NCBI GenBank assembly: GCA_022510565.1
Contig: JAFLTE010000009.1
Location: 1 to 64,000 of the forward strand
DNA from: Lachnospiraceae bacterium
Lineage (GTDB): Bacteria; Bacillota; Clostridia; Lachnospirales; Lachnospiraceae
DNA length: 64,000 bases
Reading direction: 5' to 3'
The position numbers and the translations under genes are program-made. Below the pieces are notes generated by a model that searched no databases, had not been told where the DNA came from, and was given only the letters and a program-made list of their open reading frames with translations. This document shows, in pieces, positions 34,702 through 45,055 of the stretch (the stretch's first letter is position 1; each line of letters opens with the position of its first letter).

Positions 34702-36228
34702 TCAAGTCATCACAGACGCTTCTATAATACCTTTATCCGCACTGTATTTCATAAAGCGCGTCTCTTTATCCACCACCATCTGCTCTGCGTTGATGCCGAT
34801 TATGACATTGCGGTATACATAGCCGTCGACCTTGACGCATGCCCCCTGGCTTTCCTCCATGACTTTCTCCAACATCTCACGCTCCTGGCTGATATTGTCC
34901 AGCTGTGAAAAAAGCATATCTTTCTGCTTATTCCACTCAGACAGCTTCGCCTCCGTATCAGCAGATGTACTGGAACCTTGAAGTCTCTTCTCACGCAAAG
35001 CATCCGTCATGGTTTCCACCAAATCCGCCAGTGCCTCCTTGGCCTCGGTTTCCTGCCTTCTCACATCTACGAGCCGCTCGTAAGCCTCCGGTTCGTAACC
35101 GCAGTGCAGAATCGTTCTGACCTCCACATCACTGCCCACCGACATGGCCTGAATGCCCCTAAGTCCGTGAACATAACCGCCGATGATACAGCCCTTCTTA
35201 CCTGTAGTGACCACCATATCCTTAGCATAAATCTGTGCGTTCAGAATCGTGTTGGACTGAACTACTCCTCCGGCCTCCACCGTGGTGTTCTCTATAAAAT
35301 CCGCATACACACTGCCTCTGGCGGATATCTTACCGCCACCCTGAATACCGCGGCTTAAGATGACATCACCGCCCGCAAAGAGCGACGCACATCCCGTTGT
35401 GCCGTGCACTTCAATGTTACGCCCCGCACGGATGGTCACACCACTCTCCACATTGCCGTTGACGATAACATCCCCGAAGAACTCAACTTTACCGATAATC
35501 ATAGTCACATCGCCAAAAATCTGATGAACCTGCTGAATGTCCAGTTTGCCCCGCTTAGCTTCTATCTTTCCGTCGGCCATAGCAAAATATTCATTATTCT
35601 CACGCTGAATACCCTTGCCGCGTATGGGAGGCAGATCTTTGGCAGGTTTCGACTTAAGCAGCGCACCGTAAACCGTATATCCGTCTTCGCCCTGCACGGC
35701 ATAATGATAGACAGCAACTTTGTCACCTTTATGCACATTCTGCAGTCCACTCATATTCGTGTAATCGACGGAGCCGTCCTCCCTGATTTTAGGAGCCGAG
35801 TATTCTTCCGGCGTAAAAAGATACTCAAAGTATCCGTCCGTGCCGTCCACACCCTCACGTCCCTGCGCTACAAGGATTTCTCTGTTATACACGTTCTTCT
35901 TAATAATTGCTGACAAGTTGGAGCTGTGAAATCCCTTAATGACACCTCTATGCTGCAGGAAAGTCTCCAAATCGCCTTTCGTATAATGCTGTCCCTCTTC
36001 AGGAGGCATCAGATAAAGCCACGCAGACATCTCGTCTTTATCTACACGCAGATATGTGCCCCTTCCCAGATGATCCTCGGGTTCAGCATACATCTCACCC
36101 CCGACTCTGTTCGGCTTGACTACCTGCGCCGGTTTTGGTGCCTCCGTCTCTCCGCTCGGTTGAGATGCGCGTGTCATGGCACTCTTCAATTTATTCATCT
36201 GTTCCGCGGAAAACTTGACCTCGCTCAC
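34702..36228 (-). CDS. FapA/DUF342 family polymer-forming protein
   Basis: About 508 residues. It has an N-terminal domain with YFEYLFTPEEYSAPKIREDG and VHKGDKVAVYH typical of FapA, then a right-handed beta-helix (~230-370) with repeated short strands (GDVIVNGNVESGVTIRAGRN), and a C-terminal coiled coil (~385-460). FapA proteins are cytoplasmic and tied to flagellar and polar processes in some bacteria. I prefer the GTG at 36228, eight bases after AAGG, over the GTG at 36237 that overlaps it. It leads the folC-TPR run. Confidence 0.85.
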   Translation of the reverse strand: MSEVKFSAEQMNKLKSAMTRASQPSGETEAPKPAQVVKPNRVGGEMYAEPEDHLGRGTYLRVDKDEMSAWLYLMPPEEGQHYTKGDLETFLQHRGVIKGFHSSNLSAIIKKNVYNREILVAQGREGVDGTDGYFEYLFTPEEYSAPKIREDGSVDYTNMSGLQNVHKGDKVAVYHYAVQGEDGYTVYGALLKSKPAKDLPPIRGKGIQRENNEYFAMADGKIEAKRGKLDIQQVHQIFGDVTMIIGKVEFFGDVIVNGNVESGVTIRAGRNIEVHGTTGCASLFAGGDVILSRGIQGGGKISARGSVYADFIENTTVEAGGVVQSNTILNAQIYAKDMVVTTGKKGCIIGGYVHGLRGIQAMSVGSDVEVRTILHCGYEPEAYERLVDVRRQETEAKEALADLVETMTDALREKRLQGSSTSADTEAKLSEWNKQKDMLFSQLDNISQEREMLEKVMEESQGACVKVDGYVYRNVIIGINAEQMVVDKETRFMKYSADKGIIEASVMT

Positions 36229-36317
36229 GTGACTCACCTTCTTTACACATAATAAGCTAATATTAGTTTACACTAAATCACTTTACTTTTCCAGTACTAA
36301 ATACATAAGTTGAGTAT

Positions 36318-39017
36318 TTACTTACAAAGCTGCGCCAGACGCTCCCTGACCTGAGCTGCCATCTGCGTATATTTCTCCAGTTTCGCCCGTTCCTCAGCCA
36401 CCTTAGCCTCCGGAGCTTTCGACATGAACTTCTCATTATTTAACATACTGTTTACACGCGCAAGCTCGCTCTCCAAGCGTTTTTCCTCTTTCTGCAACCG
36501 CTCTATCTCTTGACTTATGTCAACCAACTCTGCAAACGGAATATAAACAGTTGCATTGGGTATCACAACAGATACCGCATCGTCGGCAATACCGCTCTTA
36601 TCCGCCTGCACCGTCACTTCAGAGGCTCCCGCCAATGATGCGAAGAACAATCTGCCTTCATCGAAAACGCCTCTCACAGTCTCCTTATCGCTGACAACAA
36701 ACACAGCTGCCTTTCTGCTGGGGGCCACATTCATCTGGGTGCGAATGTTTCTGATTCCGCGTACCGCTTCCTTAATCAATTCGATTGCTTCTTCCTCACT
36801 CTTATAATCTCTCTCCTGAGTAAACTTGGGCCACTCGGAAATCATAACGGACTCTTCCTTACTCTGAATCGTACAGAAGATTTCCTCCGTGATAAAAGGC
36901 ATATACGGATGAAGCAGTTTCATTGCATCAATCAGTACGGTCTTAAGCGTCCACAATGCCGCATTGTTGCTGTTCTGTTCCTGTGCATCCTTCTGATACA
37001 GGCGGGGTTTTACCATCTCAATATACCAGTCGCAGAACTCATCCCATATAAAGTCATAGACTTTCTGCACAGCAATACCCAACTCATAGTTCTCGATATT
37101 ATCTGTCACATCACGTACTAACGTATTTAATTTCGACAGTATCCACTTGTCCGCCGGTTCCAGATGTCCCTTGATTGCATCATATGAAACCTCCCAGCCG
37201 CGGGTTCCGGTTTTTTCTTCCGCCTGCTGCATATTCATCATAATAAAGCGGGAAGCGTTCCACACCTTGTTGGCAAAGTTTCGACTCGCCTCCACCCTCT
37301 CATAGTAGAAACGCATATCGTTGCCCGGCGCATTACCTGTAATCAATGTAAGCCTCAGGGCGTCCGCACCATACTGATCGATAATCTCTAAGGGGTCAAT
37401 ACCGTTCCCCAGGGATTTGCTCATCTTACGTCCCTGAGAATCCCGAACCAAACCGTGGAATAATACTGTATGGAAAGGCTTTTCACCCATCTGCTCATAG
37501 CCCGAGAATATCATTCGGATGACCCAGAAAAAAATAATATCGTATCCGGTCACCAGCACATCCGTGGGATAAAAGTATTTAAGCTCCTCTGTCTTGTCAG
37601 GCCATCCCAATGTAGAGAAAGGCCACAGCGCGGAAGAAAACCAAGTATCAAGAGTGTCCGGATCCTGCGTAAAATGTGAGTTGCCACACTTCGGGCATAC
37701 ATCCGGCGTCTCCTTAGCAACTATCACTTCGCCGCACTCGCCACAATAGTACGCCGGTATTCTGTGTCCCCACCACAACTGACGGCTGATACACCAGTCA
37801 CGAATATTGTCAGTCCAGTTAAAGTATGTTTTGTCCATACGCTCCGGAATCAACTTAATCTCACCGCTTTTTACTGCTTCTACCGCAGGCTTGATCAGTT
37901 CCTCCATCTTAACAAACCACTGTTTCTTGATGAGAGGCTCTATGGTAGTGCCGCAGCGATCGTGGGTGCCCACGTTGTGGGTATAATCTTCGATGCGCAC
38001 AAGAAGTCCCTCTTCTTTCAGTTCTTCGACAATCTGCTTTCTTGCCTCGTAGCGGTCCATTCCCTCATACTTGCCGCCATTCGCATTGATGGTCGCATCA
38101 TCGTTCATAATATTTACTTCAGGAAGACCGTGCCGTTTGCCCACCTCGAAATCGTTAGGGTCGTGCGCCGGGGTAATTTTAACGACACCGGTACCGAATT
38201 CCATATCGACATACTCATCCTCAACAATAGGAATTGCCTTGTTGACTATGGGCAGCCACACCTGTCTTCCTTTTAAATTAGTATATCTTGAGTCGTTCGG
38301 ATTAATCGCTACCGCGGTATCACCCAGCATCGTCTCCGGACGCGTGGTGGCAAACTCCAGGAATTCCGTCTTGCTCGGCTGTCCGTTCTCATCCACCAGA
38401 GGGTACTTGATATGCCAGAAATGGCCTGCCTGCTCCTCATATTCTACTTCTGCATCGGAGATGGAAGTATTACATACCGGACACCAGTTGATAATCCTGC
38501 TGCCCTTGTATATCCAGCCTTTTTCATGCATCTTGCAGAACACTTCCGTTACCGCTCTATTACAGCCCTCGTCCATCGTAAAGCGCTCCCTGTCCCAATC
38601 GCAGGAAGATCCCAGTTTCTTAAGCTGACTGATAATACGTCCGCCGTACTCCTCTTTCCATTCCCAGGCGCGCTTTAAGAAGCCCTCACGTCCCAAATCC
38701 TCTTTCGTGATGCCCTCTTCTTTGAGTTTCTCAATAATACGTACTTCCGTCGCGATGGAAGCATGGTCTGTTCCGGGCTGCCAGAGAGCATTGTACCCCT
38801 GCATCCTCTTATATCGAATCAGGATATCCTGCATGGTATTGTCGAGAGCATGCCCCATGTGAAGCTGACCCGTAATGTTCGGAGGCGGAATAACGATTGT
38901 GAAGGGCTTCTTTGTCTCGTCAACCTCCGCATGGAAATATTTCTTATCCATCCATTTCTGATATAATCTTTCTTCTATTCCCTTAGGGTCATAGGTTTTA
39001 GCCAGTTCTTTACTCAT
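36318..39017 (-). CDS. valS: Valyl-tRNA synthetase
   Basis: An 899-residue class I synthetase that charges tRNA-Val. The HIGH motif is PPPNITGQLHMGHALD (~44-59) and the KMSKS loop is GRKMSKSLGNGIDP (~540). The editing domain contains EFATTRPETMLGDTAVA. The C-terminal coiled coil typical of ValRS is present (DISQEIERLQKEEKRLESEL). AAAGGAG lies before the ATG. The gene is preceded by a T-box leader and a consensus promoter, so it should be induced when uncharged tRNA-Val accumulates. Confidence 0.98.
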   Translation of the reverse strand: MSKELAKTYDPKGIEERLYQKWMDKKYFHAEVDETKKPFTIVIPPPNITGQLHMGHALDNTMQDILIRYKRMQGYNALWQPGTDHASIATEVRIIEKLKEEGITKEDLGREGFLKRAWEWKEEYGGRIISQLKKLGSSCDWDRERFTMDEGCNRAVTEVFCKMHEKGWIYKGSRIINWCPVCNTSISDAEVEYEEQAGHFWHIKYPLVDENGQPSKTEFLEFATTRPETMLGDTAVAINPNDSRYTNLKGRQVWLPIVNKAIPIVEDEYVDMEFGTGVVKITPAHDPNDFEVGKRHGLPEVNIMNDDATINANGGKYEGMDRYEARKQIVEELKEEGLLVRIEDYTHNVGTHDRCGTTIEPLIKKQWFVKMEELIKPAVEAVKSGEIKLIPERMDKTYFNWTDNIRDWCISRQLWWGHRIPAYYCGECGEVIVAKETPDVCPKCGNSHFTQDPDTLDTWFSSALWPFSTLGWPDKTEELKYFYPTDVLVTGYDIIFFWVIRMIFSGYEQMGEKPFHTVLFHGLVRDSQGRKMSKSLGNGIDPLEIIDQYGADALRLTLITGNAPGNDMRFYYERVEASRNFANKVWNASRFIMMNMQQAEEKTGTRGWEVSYDAIKGHLEPADKWILSKLNTLVRDVTDNIENYELGIAVQKVYDFIWDEFCDWYIEMVKPRLYQKDAQEQNSNNAALWTLKTVLIDAMKLLHPYMPFITEEIFCTIQSKEESVMISEWPKFTQERDYKSEEEAIELIKEAVRGIRNIRTQMNVAPSRKAAVFVVSDKETVRGVFDEGRLFFASLAGASEVTVQADKSGIADDAVSVVIPNATVYIPFAELVDISQEIERLQKEEKRLESELARVNSMLNNEKFMSKAPEAKVAEERAKLEKYTQMAAQVRERLAQLCK

Positions 39018-39048
39018 AATAGTCTCTCCTTTTTGTTTACATACGAAA

Positions 39049-39340
39049 GCGCCCTCTGCCGACTTCTCGGCAAAGGGCGCATTATGCGCGGTACCACCTT
39101 AGTTTATCACTCTGCGATTCCAATCAGAATCTTATCCGCTAACGGGGATAGGGCGTGAGCGCTTACTTCAGTATCTGTCAAAACATCCTTACAGTATACC
39201 CATGTTCTGCGTTCAGGTTCCAAAGCTACCTTCCATAATGCCTCTCCGAAAAAACCTTCCAGCATACGGTTCTTCTCTCTGGCGGCGGCTGTCATGTACT
39301 CCTCTTTGTCATTACCTTTATCTTTGCATTAAGCTCCGTA
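39049..39340 (-). promoter_or_regulatory. T-box riboswitch leader of valS with terminator
   Basis: On the minus strand the conserved T-box AAGGTGGTACCGCG is at 39087-39100. It is followed by a terminator stem GCGCCCT..TGCCGA/TCGGC..AGGGCGC at 39049-39080 ending in TTTCG. Upstream are T-box stem I marks: GAGGAGTAC (AGUA type) near the 5' end and CAGAGAG. Candidate GUA valine specifier triplets lie at 39227-39229 and 39197-39199; I cannot choose between them without folding. Uncharged tRNA-Val should pair with it and favour the antiterminator. A 62-codon frame over this leader is a shadow. Confidence 0.92.
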
Positions 39341-39348
39341 TTACAATT

Positions 39349-39377
39349 ACTATAGTAATTTGAGAATTGTTTGTCAA
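39349..39377 (-). promoter_or_regulatory. Consensus sigma-A promoter of valS
   Basis: On the minus strand a perfect -35 TTGACA (39372-39377) and -10 TATAGT (39349-39354) are separated by 17 bases. Transcription would start near 39342 and enter the T-box leader. Confidence 0.85.
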
Positions 39378-39402
39378 GAAATTTTTCATTCTCACAACGC
39401 TG

Positions 39403-42087
39403 TTATGATACATACTTTTTAACATACATCAGTCCAAACACGCCCATACCGCAGTTACTGGACACCGTGGCAGATGCCTTCTGCATAATCACATTATCGA
39501 AATGGGCGTATTTCTCGACTTCCTCCATGATTTCCTCAAGCTGGCTCACAGTACAGCCGGCATAGGTGAGAAAAAGAAGGCGTTTATCCATCTGCCTGTT
39601 ATGACTCAGCAGTTTCTTCACATATTTACGCTGTGCCCTCTTGGTATTCCCCATCTTAATCTGCCAGAGTTTGAGTTCATTCTGGGCTATATGCAGTACC
39701 GGGTGCAGATTCAGTCCCAGACAGAACTTGTGCACGGCGCCGCTTACTTTGCCGTTACGAAACAGGGACTCAGTGCTGGGCACAAAGAAGTTGGAGCATA
39801 CCGCATCTTTGAATTTATCCAAATCATTACATATCGCTTCAACACTCTGCTCCTCTTCCGCCAGAACGGCAGCACGCAGAACCATGAGTCCGTGTCCGCT
39901 GCTGATATGACCGGAGTCAAATACCGTCACATTGTCGAAACTCTTGCTCGCCTGAAGAGCATTCGGGTAAGCACCACTCAGATCGGTGGTTGCGGTGATA
40001 TGTATAACCTGCTCCGCAGTCTGCAGTACATCTGCGAAGAAATACTCGTATTCAGCCGGCTCTGCAGTGGAGGAATGGGCATAGTTTCCTTCTGTCTGCA
40101 GATAATCCAAAATACTGTCGGATGACACCTCAAAGAGATCGGAGAAACGTCCTTCTTTCGTATGGACATAGCAGTACATCAGTCTGATCTGGAATTTCTC
40201 CAGCAGCTCCTTGGGCAGATCGCAGATACAGTCAGCAGTAATCGCAATTTTTCTCTTCTTGACACCGGTTATCTGATTAACCGCATTCTCAATTTGATCT
40301 TCTTTCTCCTTGTCCGCAGTATATTCTACCAAATCATGGGGCAGACATTTGAGAAGACCTGCCTCCAGAAGCGCGGAGTTGATAGGCTTCGCAAGGTATC
40401 CGTCAAATCCCATATTCTGGTAGACCTGCTCCGCGTTGGTCATAACATTGGCGGTCAGGGCAATAATCGGCACCTTCTGACAGAAGCCCTTTGCCTGAGA
40501 CCGTACAGCTCTCATCGTCTCCTCACCGTCCATCTTCGGCATCATATGGTCCATGAGAATAACATGATATGCACTTTCGGCCGTCCGCTTGAGGCACTCT
40601 TTACCGCTTTCTGCCGTGTCAATTTTCATCCCGGTTCCCCTAAGCAGCTTGGTAACAACCATACGGTTCATTTCGTTATCGTCCACCACCAGAATTTTGG
40701 CATCCGGCGCGGTAAAGCTCTGCTTATATCTGGCACGATAATCCAGCTGCTTCTGTGCCCCAAAGTTGATAACCCCGATGGGTTCTACATTGATAATCCG
40801 CTGTTTGACTTCCATCGTAAAGACAGAACCCTTGTGATAGACACTGTCAACGGTCAGCTTTCCTCCCATCATCTCCATAAGCTGTTTGGATATATTAAGC
40901 CCCAGTCCGGTTCCTTCAATTTTCCGGTTTGACGTTTCGTCCACGCGCTTGAAAGAACTAAACAAATCTTCCAAATCTTCCTTACGAATTCCCTTACCCG
41001 TGTCCGCCACGGAAATACGCAATATAATTTCATCCGGCGCAATTCGTTCTGCATTGGCAGACAATGTGACTGAACCCTTTTCCGTATATTTGACTGCATT
41101 GGTCAACATATTTGCCACAACCTGTTTGATGCGCACCTCATCACCATAGAGCATGGCAGGCAGCTCATGGTCAATATCCACCTTGAACTCCAGTTCTTTC
41201 TGATGTGCACGAATCCAAATCAAGTTCACCAAATCGCTGAACATGGAGCTGACCTCATACTGTGCCGGTACAATCTCCATCTTGCCGGACTCTAACTTAG
41301 ACAAATCAAGAATGTCGTTGATGGTAGTCAACAACATCTTGCTGGCATTCTGGATGTTAATGGCGTTCTCGGCAACTTCATCGGAAATATTTTCTCTCAG
41401 GGTCATCTCGTTCAAACCGATAATGGTGTTGATCGGTGTCCGGATCTCATGACTCATATTGGCAAAAAACGTATCCTTTGATCGCGCTATCTGCTCAATT
41501 TCATCCTTCTGCTGTTCTGCCAGTCTCCGCTCTTTGTCATAGGTTATCTGCTGGATTTTCATTAGAATACCGACAAAAATACTCACGTTCAGAAGCGTAA
41601 CATAGGAGTCCACATATCCGTACTCCCTGCTGACCTCCATAAGAATCTCCGGATACAGGTAGGTAACAATGTAGGTCGCCAAAAACGCTCCAAAAGAAAC
41701 TACCAATGCAGCAATCAATTCTTTTCCTTTAAACAGTAGGAAGATATAGACAAGCCCCAATACAAACCAGACCGGTGTACCGCTGTGTATGCCGCCGCTC
41801 ATGACGAAAACAATTGGAAACAACACAACATTGTAAATCAAGATAAGCAACCATGAAGCTATCTTCGTCTGCCCCTGTTTGACAGACATATAAAGAGCGA
41901 TACCCGCCACGATGCACATCGGTACAAGTGCGAACAAAACAACGGGGGTCACACCCAGACCGACTCTTCCCATACCGATCACGGAACCGATGAATGCCAG
42001 CAGCAGTACGGTCCGGCTGATTCTTTCTTCAAGACCCAGCTCTCCACCTATCAAAGAGTGCATAAATTGTTTTATCTTATTAAGCAT
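39403..42087 (-). CDS. Hybrid sensor histidine kinase with receiver and C-terminal DegV domain
   Basis: About 894 residues from the ATG at 42087 (GGAG six bases upstream; a TTG at 42099 is possible). Six or so N-terminal helices (~25-185) are followed by HisKA with NMSHEIRTPINTIIGLNEM, HATPase with NMLTNAVKYTEKG and GTGLGLNISKQLMEM, and a receiver with VVDDNEMN and LMDHMMPKMDG (Asp phosphorylation site). Residues ~611-894 form a full DegV fold: AITADCICDLP, SSTAEPAEYEYFF, HITATTDLSGAYPNA, VFDSGHISSGHG and FRNGKVSG. DegV proteins bind fatty acids, so a lipid-sensing output or input is inferred. It is the third gene of a kinase operon. Confidence 0.9.
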   Translation of the reverse strand: MLNKIKQFMHSLIGGELGLEERISRTVLLLAFIGSVIGMGRVGLGVTPVVLFALVPMCIVAGIALYMSVKQGQTKIASWLLILIYNVVLFPIVFVMSGGIHSGTPVWFVLGLVYIFLLFKGKELIAALVVSFGAFLATYIVTYLYPEILMEVSREYGYVDSYVTLLNVSIFVGILMKIQQITYDKERRLAEQQKDEIEQIARSKDTFFANMSHEIRTPINTIIGLNEMTLRENISDEVAENAINIQNASKMLLTTINDILDLSKLESGKMEIVPAQYEVSSMFSDLVNLIWIRAHQKELEFKVDIDHELPAMLYGDEVRIKQVVANMLTNAVKYTEKGSVTLSANAERIAPDEIILRISVADTGKGIRKEDLEDLFSSFKRVDETSNRKIEGTGLGLNISKQLMEMMGGKLTVDSVYHKGSVFTMEVKQRIINVEPIGVINFGAQKQLDYRARYKQSFTAPDAKILVVDDNEMNRMVVTKLLRGTGMKIDTAESGKECLKRTAESAYHVILMDHMMPKMDGEETMRAVRSQAKGFCQKVPIIALTANVMTNAEQVYQNMGFDGYLAKPINSALLEAGLLKCLPHDLVEYTADKEKEDQIENAVNQITGVKKRKIAITADCICDLPKELLEKFQIRLMYCYVHTKEGRFSDLFEVSSDSILDYLQTEGNYAHSSTAEPAEYEYFFADVLQTAEQVIHITATTDLSGAYPNALQASKSFDNVTVFDSGHISSGHGLMVLRAAVLAEEEQSVEAICNDLDKFKDAVCSNFFVPSTESLFRNGKVSGAVHKFCLGLNLHPVLHIAQNELKLWQIKMGNTKRAQRKYVKKLLSHNRQMDKRLLFLTYAGCTVSQLEEIMEEVEKYAHFDNVIMQKASATVSSNCGMGVFGLMYVKKYVS

Positions 42088-42118
42088 CGATTTCTCCAAC
42101 CTTTCCTGCTATCCCTTC

Positions 42119-45019
42119 TCATATCGTACTTTCCGCAAGTCTATCCTCCCACGAATCCAGTATGTCGGATGCGCCAAGGAAATCGAATTCATCTGTCCTG
42201 CTTTTAATCTCGGCTGTCATTTCCTTGAAATCTATATCATGGTATCGGTATTTTGCCAACTGCACTAATATGTCATTCAAGCCTTCACTCTCATAGTTGT
42301 CAAGTTTCTCCCTAAGAAGCTCCATCTGCTTTTCCAAAGAATCTGCATCAGCTTCCTGTTGTGTTTCTTCTGCCGTAGACTTATCCACTTCGCCATTCTT
42401 CCCTGCAGATTGCACCGCCCCGTCACCTTCCGATTCCGAATCGCGATAACCTTCCGGATATATGAAAGAATTAGCCGCAAGCGCATGAAGAAGTTCATTG
42501 TGTTTCTCTATCAACTCTTCGTGGTGTTCCAGAATATAGTCAGCGCGATTTTCCTTGCCCGCCATCTCCAGATTCAGGGCAAGTTCCGCCAACGCCTCCG
42601 CACCGATGCCTTTGGAGTTACTTTTTAAAGCATGGACCGCTATTGCATAGTCCTTCCAGTTCTCTTCTATATATAATTGTTCCAGTTGGCTGTTTCGTCC
42701 TGCACCCTGCGCGTGATACATCCGGACAATGTCTCGAAAGCCCTCTCTGTCACCGCAGTAGGAAAATCCCAGTTTGACGTTAATACCTGCTTGTTCTAAC
42801 GCGTTAAGTCCATCGTCTTCGAACTGCCCACTCTGTGCCTTGGCAACTCCCGCACCCGAGCCCTGATCGGACACAGCCCGACCTACACCGGATGTTTGTA
42901 ATCCGTCACCATGCACATTGTCCGATTTACCCGCTCTTGTTCCCGGTTCCACGGCTATCTGTTTCTGCATCGGTACATAACGGCGCAGCATACGCTCCAG
43001 AACACTCAGTTCAATAGGTTTGGCGATGAAGTCATCAAATCCTTCTTCCATGAACATTTCCCTCGCCCCACCGATAGCGTTGGCCGTAAAAGCTATAATG
43101 GGAAGCGACTGGAAGTAAGCACCCGGCTTCTGGCGCATCTTGTGCAGTGTCTCCACACCGTCCATCTCAGGCATCATATGATCCAGGAATACAAAATCGT
43201 AATCCATGGAATCGATCATGCCGAGCGCCTCTTTTCCTCCCAGCGCCGTCATGACTTTGATCTGATAGGGGAGAAGAAGTCTCGCCATAACCTTGAGGTT
43301 CATGGCATTGTCGTCCACGACGAGAACCTTCGCATCAGGCGCAACAAAATGATGGTGTAAATCGGCGTTCGGATCCTCTCTCTGAATCAATCTCTGACCG
43401 TTAAATATCGCGGCAATGGACAGTACCGTAAAAGGTTTGTAGATACGGAGCATCCTGCTGCCCATCCGCGTCTCCTGTCCGTAGTCGAGAATCAGGACGA
43501 CTGTAAGATCCTGTGCAAGCTGTTCAAAGAAATCCCTGTCTTCACAATATTCCTCCCAACCGATAAAAACATGGGAATAATTTTCAATCTCGATACGTCG
43601 TTTCAATTCGGGAAGATTTTTACATATTCTAAACATAATCCCCAATTGTTCCGCCATATGACGAATACTCTGCTCATATCCTTCACGCACCACGGAATAA
43701 TTATATTTTCCCATATTGATATAGCATGCCGCAAACAGATGACTTTTGTTCTTGATAGAGACGATAGGTGTCTCATCCAATACTTTCTGCGGAATCGTGA
43801 ACTGAAACTCCGTTCCGACTTTGGGTTTGCTCTCTATGGAAAGAAAACCTCCCATGTTCCGGACAAGAGCCTGCGTGATGGATAATCCCAGTCCGACTCC
43901 TCCCTCTTCCCGATTTCGCTTGGAATCCAACTGACTGAAGCTGTTGAAAATCTTCTCCATATCCGCCTGACTCATACCAATACCGGAATCCCTGACACTG
44001 ACATTCAGGTTGATACCGTACTCTTCCTTCCTCGAGCTGACCCGCAGAATAATGCCGCCCTCTTTTGTGAATTTGATGGCGTTATCCAGCAGATTCAGCA
44101 CAATACGCCGCAGTTTCTGTTCATCACCCAGCAGGTTGTTCGGCAGATTTGCATCGCAATCCACGATCAGTTCAATACGCTTGCCGTTTTCCAATGTCAA
44201 AGCCATATTAATGATGTCCGTGATTGTGGAGGTAATATTGTAGCTCTCCTCCACAACTTCCATCTTACCGCTCTCAAGCTCCGAGAAATCCAGAATATTG
44301 CTGACGGTAGCGAGCAGATTGCGTCCTGCAGTCTGTATATCGATAATATCGCTTCTGACATTCGCGGGAAGATTCTCCTGCAGAATTGCTTCACTCATAC
44401 CGCAGACCGCATTGATCGGCGTGCGAATCTCGTGAGAAACATTGACTAAGAAGTCATCCTTGCTCTGCTCCACACTCTGCAGTTCGCGGATATTTCCCAT
44501 CAGCCGCTCGCTCGTCTCTATCCTGGCACGTATCACAATCAGTGTCACAAGCGAGATCACGTAGGATGAAATAATATGAAACAAGAGCCGTATAAACTCG
44601 CTTGCGTTATTTATCTCATATGTCCGCAGGACAAATATATGTATCACTATAATGACCGTGGAGACTACGACGCCGAGATATACAACCTCCTGAACACAGA
44701 AAACACCCATCAGAACAGTGATGGTAAACATCGTACAGGATACGGACGTAAAGCTGTCGGAGAACATTGCATAAACAAATAAATTGATCCACGACAGAAG
44801 GGCCAGGAATTTTGCACGGGATTTATAGTTCCAAAAATTTTTGCCGTAAACAATCCACGGAACAATGGTCGCAGCAACGTAGTATTCCTCCACGAAAATA
44901 TTCCAATGCAAAAAAAGACCCGAGGCAAAAGTTGCCAGCGAAAAAAGTGTATAAATTGCCAGAACACTGTGTTCCAGCTTTCTTCTCGACTTTTCTTCAG
45001 TATAATAATTCTGTTCCAA
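42119..45019 (-). CDS. Hybrid histidine kinase with receiver and Hpt domains
   Basis: A 966-residue phosphorelay protein starting at TTG with AAAGGAACGG upstream. It has about six membrane helices (~20-180), HisKA NVSHEIRTPINAVCGMSE, HATPase LLDNAIKFTKEGG and GVGLGLSITQALV, then a divergent receiver-like segment (~425-570) without the full acidic pocket, then a complete receiver VVDDNAMN...FLDHMMPEMDG, and an Hpt domain with phosphohistidine motif AVHALKSNSKGIGA (~800). The tail is acidic and ends in another helical segment. All relay modules sit in one protein. It lies 19 bases before the DegV-bearing kinase. Confidence 0.93.
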   Translation of the reverse strand: MEQNYYTEEKSRRKLEHSVLAIYTLFSLATFASGLFLHWNIFVEEYYVAATIVPWIVYGKNFWNYKSRAKFLALLSWINLFVYAMFSDSFTSVSCTMFTITVLMGVFCVQEVVYLGVVVSTVIIVIHIFVLRTYEINNASEFIRLLFHIISSYVISLVTLIVIRARIETSERLMGNIRELQSVEQSKDDFLVNVSHEIRTPINAVCGMSEAILQENLPANVRSDIIDIQTAGRNLLATVSNILDFSELESGKMEVVEESYNITSTITDIINMALTLENGKRIELIVDCDANLPNNLLGDEQKLRRIVLNLLDNAIKFTKEGGIILRVSSRKEEYGINLNVSVRDSGIGMSQADMEKIFNSFSQLDSKRNREEGGVGLGLSITQALVRNMGGFLSIESKPKVGTEFQFTIPQKVLDETPIVSIKNKSHLFAACYINMGKYNYSVVREGYEQSIRHMAEQLGIMFRICKNLPELKRRIEIENYSHVFIGWEEYCEDRDFFEQLAQDLTVVLILDYGQETRMGSRMLRIYKPFTVLSIAAIFNGQRLIQREDPNADLHHHFVAPDAKVLVVDDNAMNLKVMARLLLPYQIKVMTALGGKEALGMIDSMDYDFVFLDHMMPEMDGVETLHKMRQKPGAYFQSLPIIAFTANAIGGAREMFMEEGFDDFIAKPIELSVLERMLRRYVPMQKQIAVEPGTRAGKSDNVHGDGLQTSGVGRAVSDQGSGAGVAKAQSGQFEDDGLNALEQAGINVKLGFSYCGDREGFRDIVRMYHAQGAGRNSQLEQLYIEENWKDYAIAVHALKSNSKGIGAEALAELALNLEMAGKENRADYILEHHEELIEKHNELLHALAANSFIYPEGYRDSESEGDGAVQSAGKNGEVDKSTAEETQQEADADSLEKQMELLREKLDNYESEGLNDILVQLAKYRYHDIDFKEMTAEIKSRTDEFDFLGASDILDSWEDRLAESTI

Positions 45020-45055
45020 TATACGCTACCGTTCCTTTCCGTCCACACCGCATTA

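Noticed and set aside
39107..39295. A 62-codon frame upstream of valS
   Set aside because: It overlaps the T-box leader exactly; the conserved T-box and terminator explain this sequence as RNA structure.
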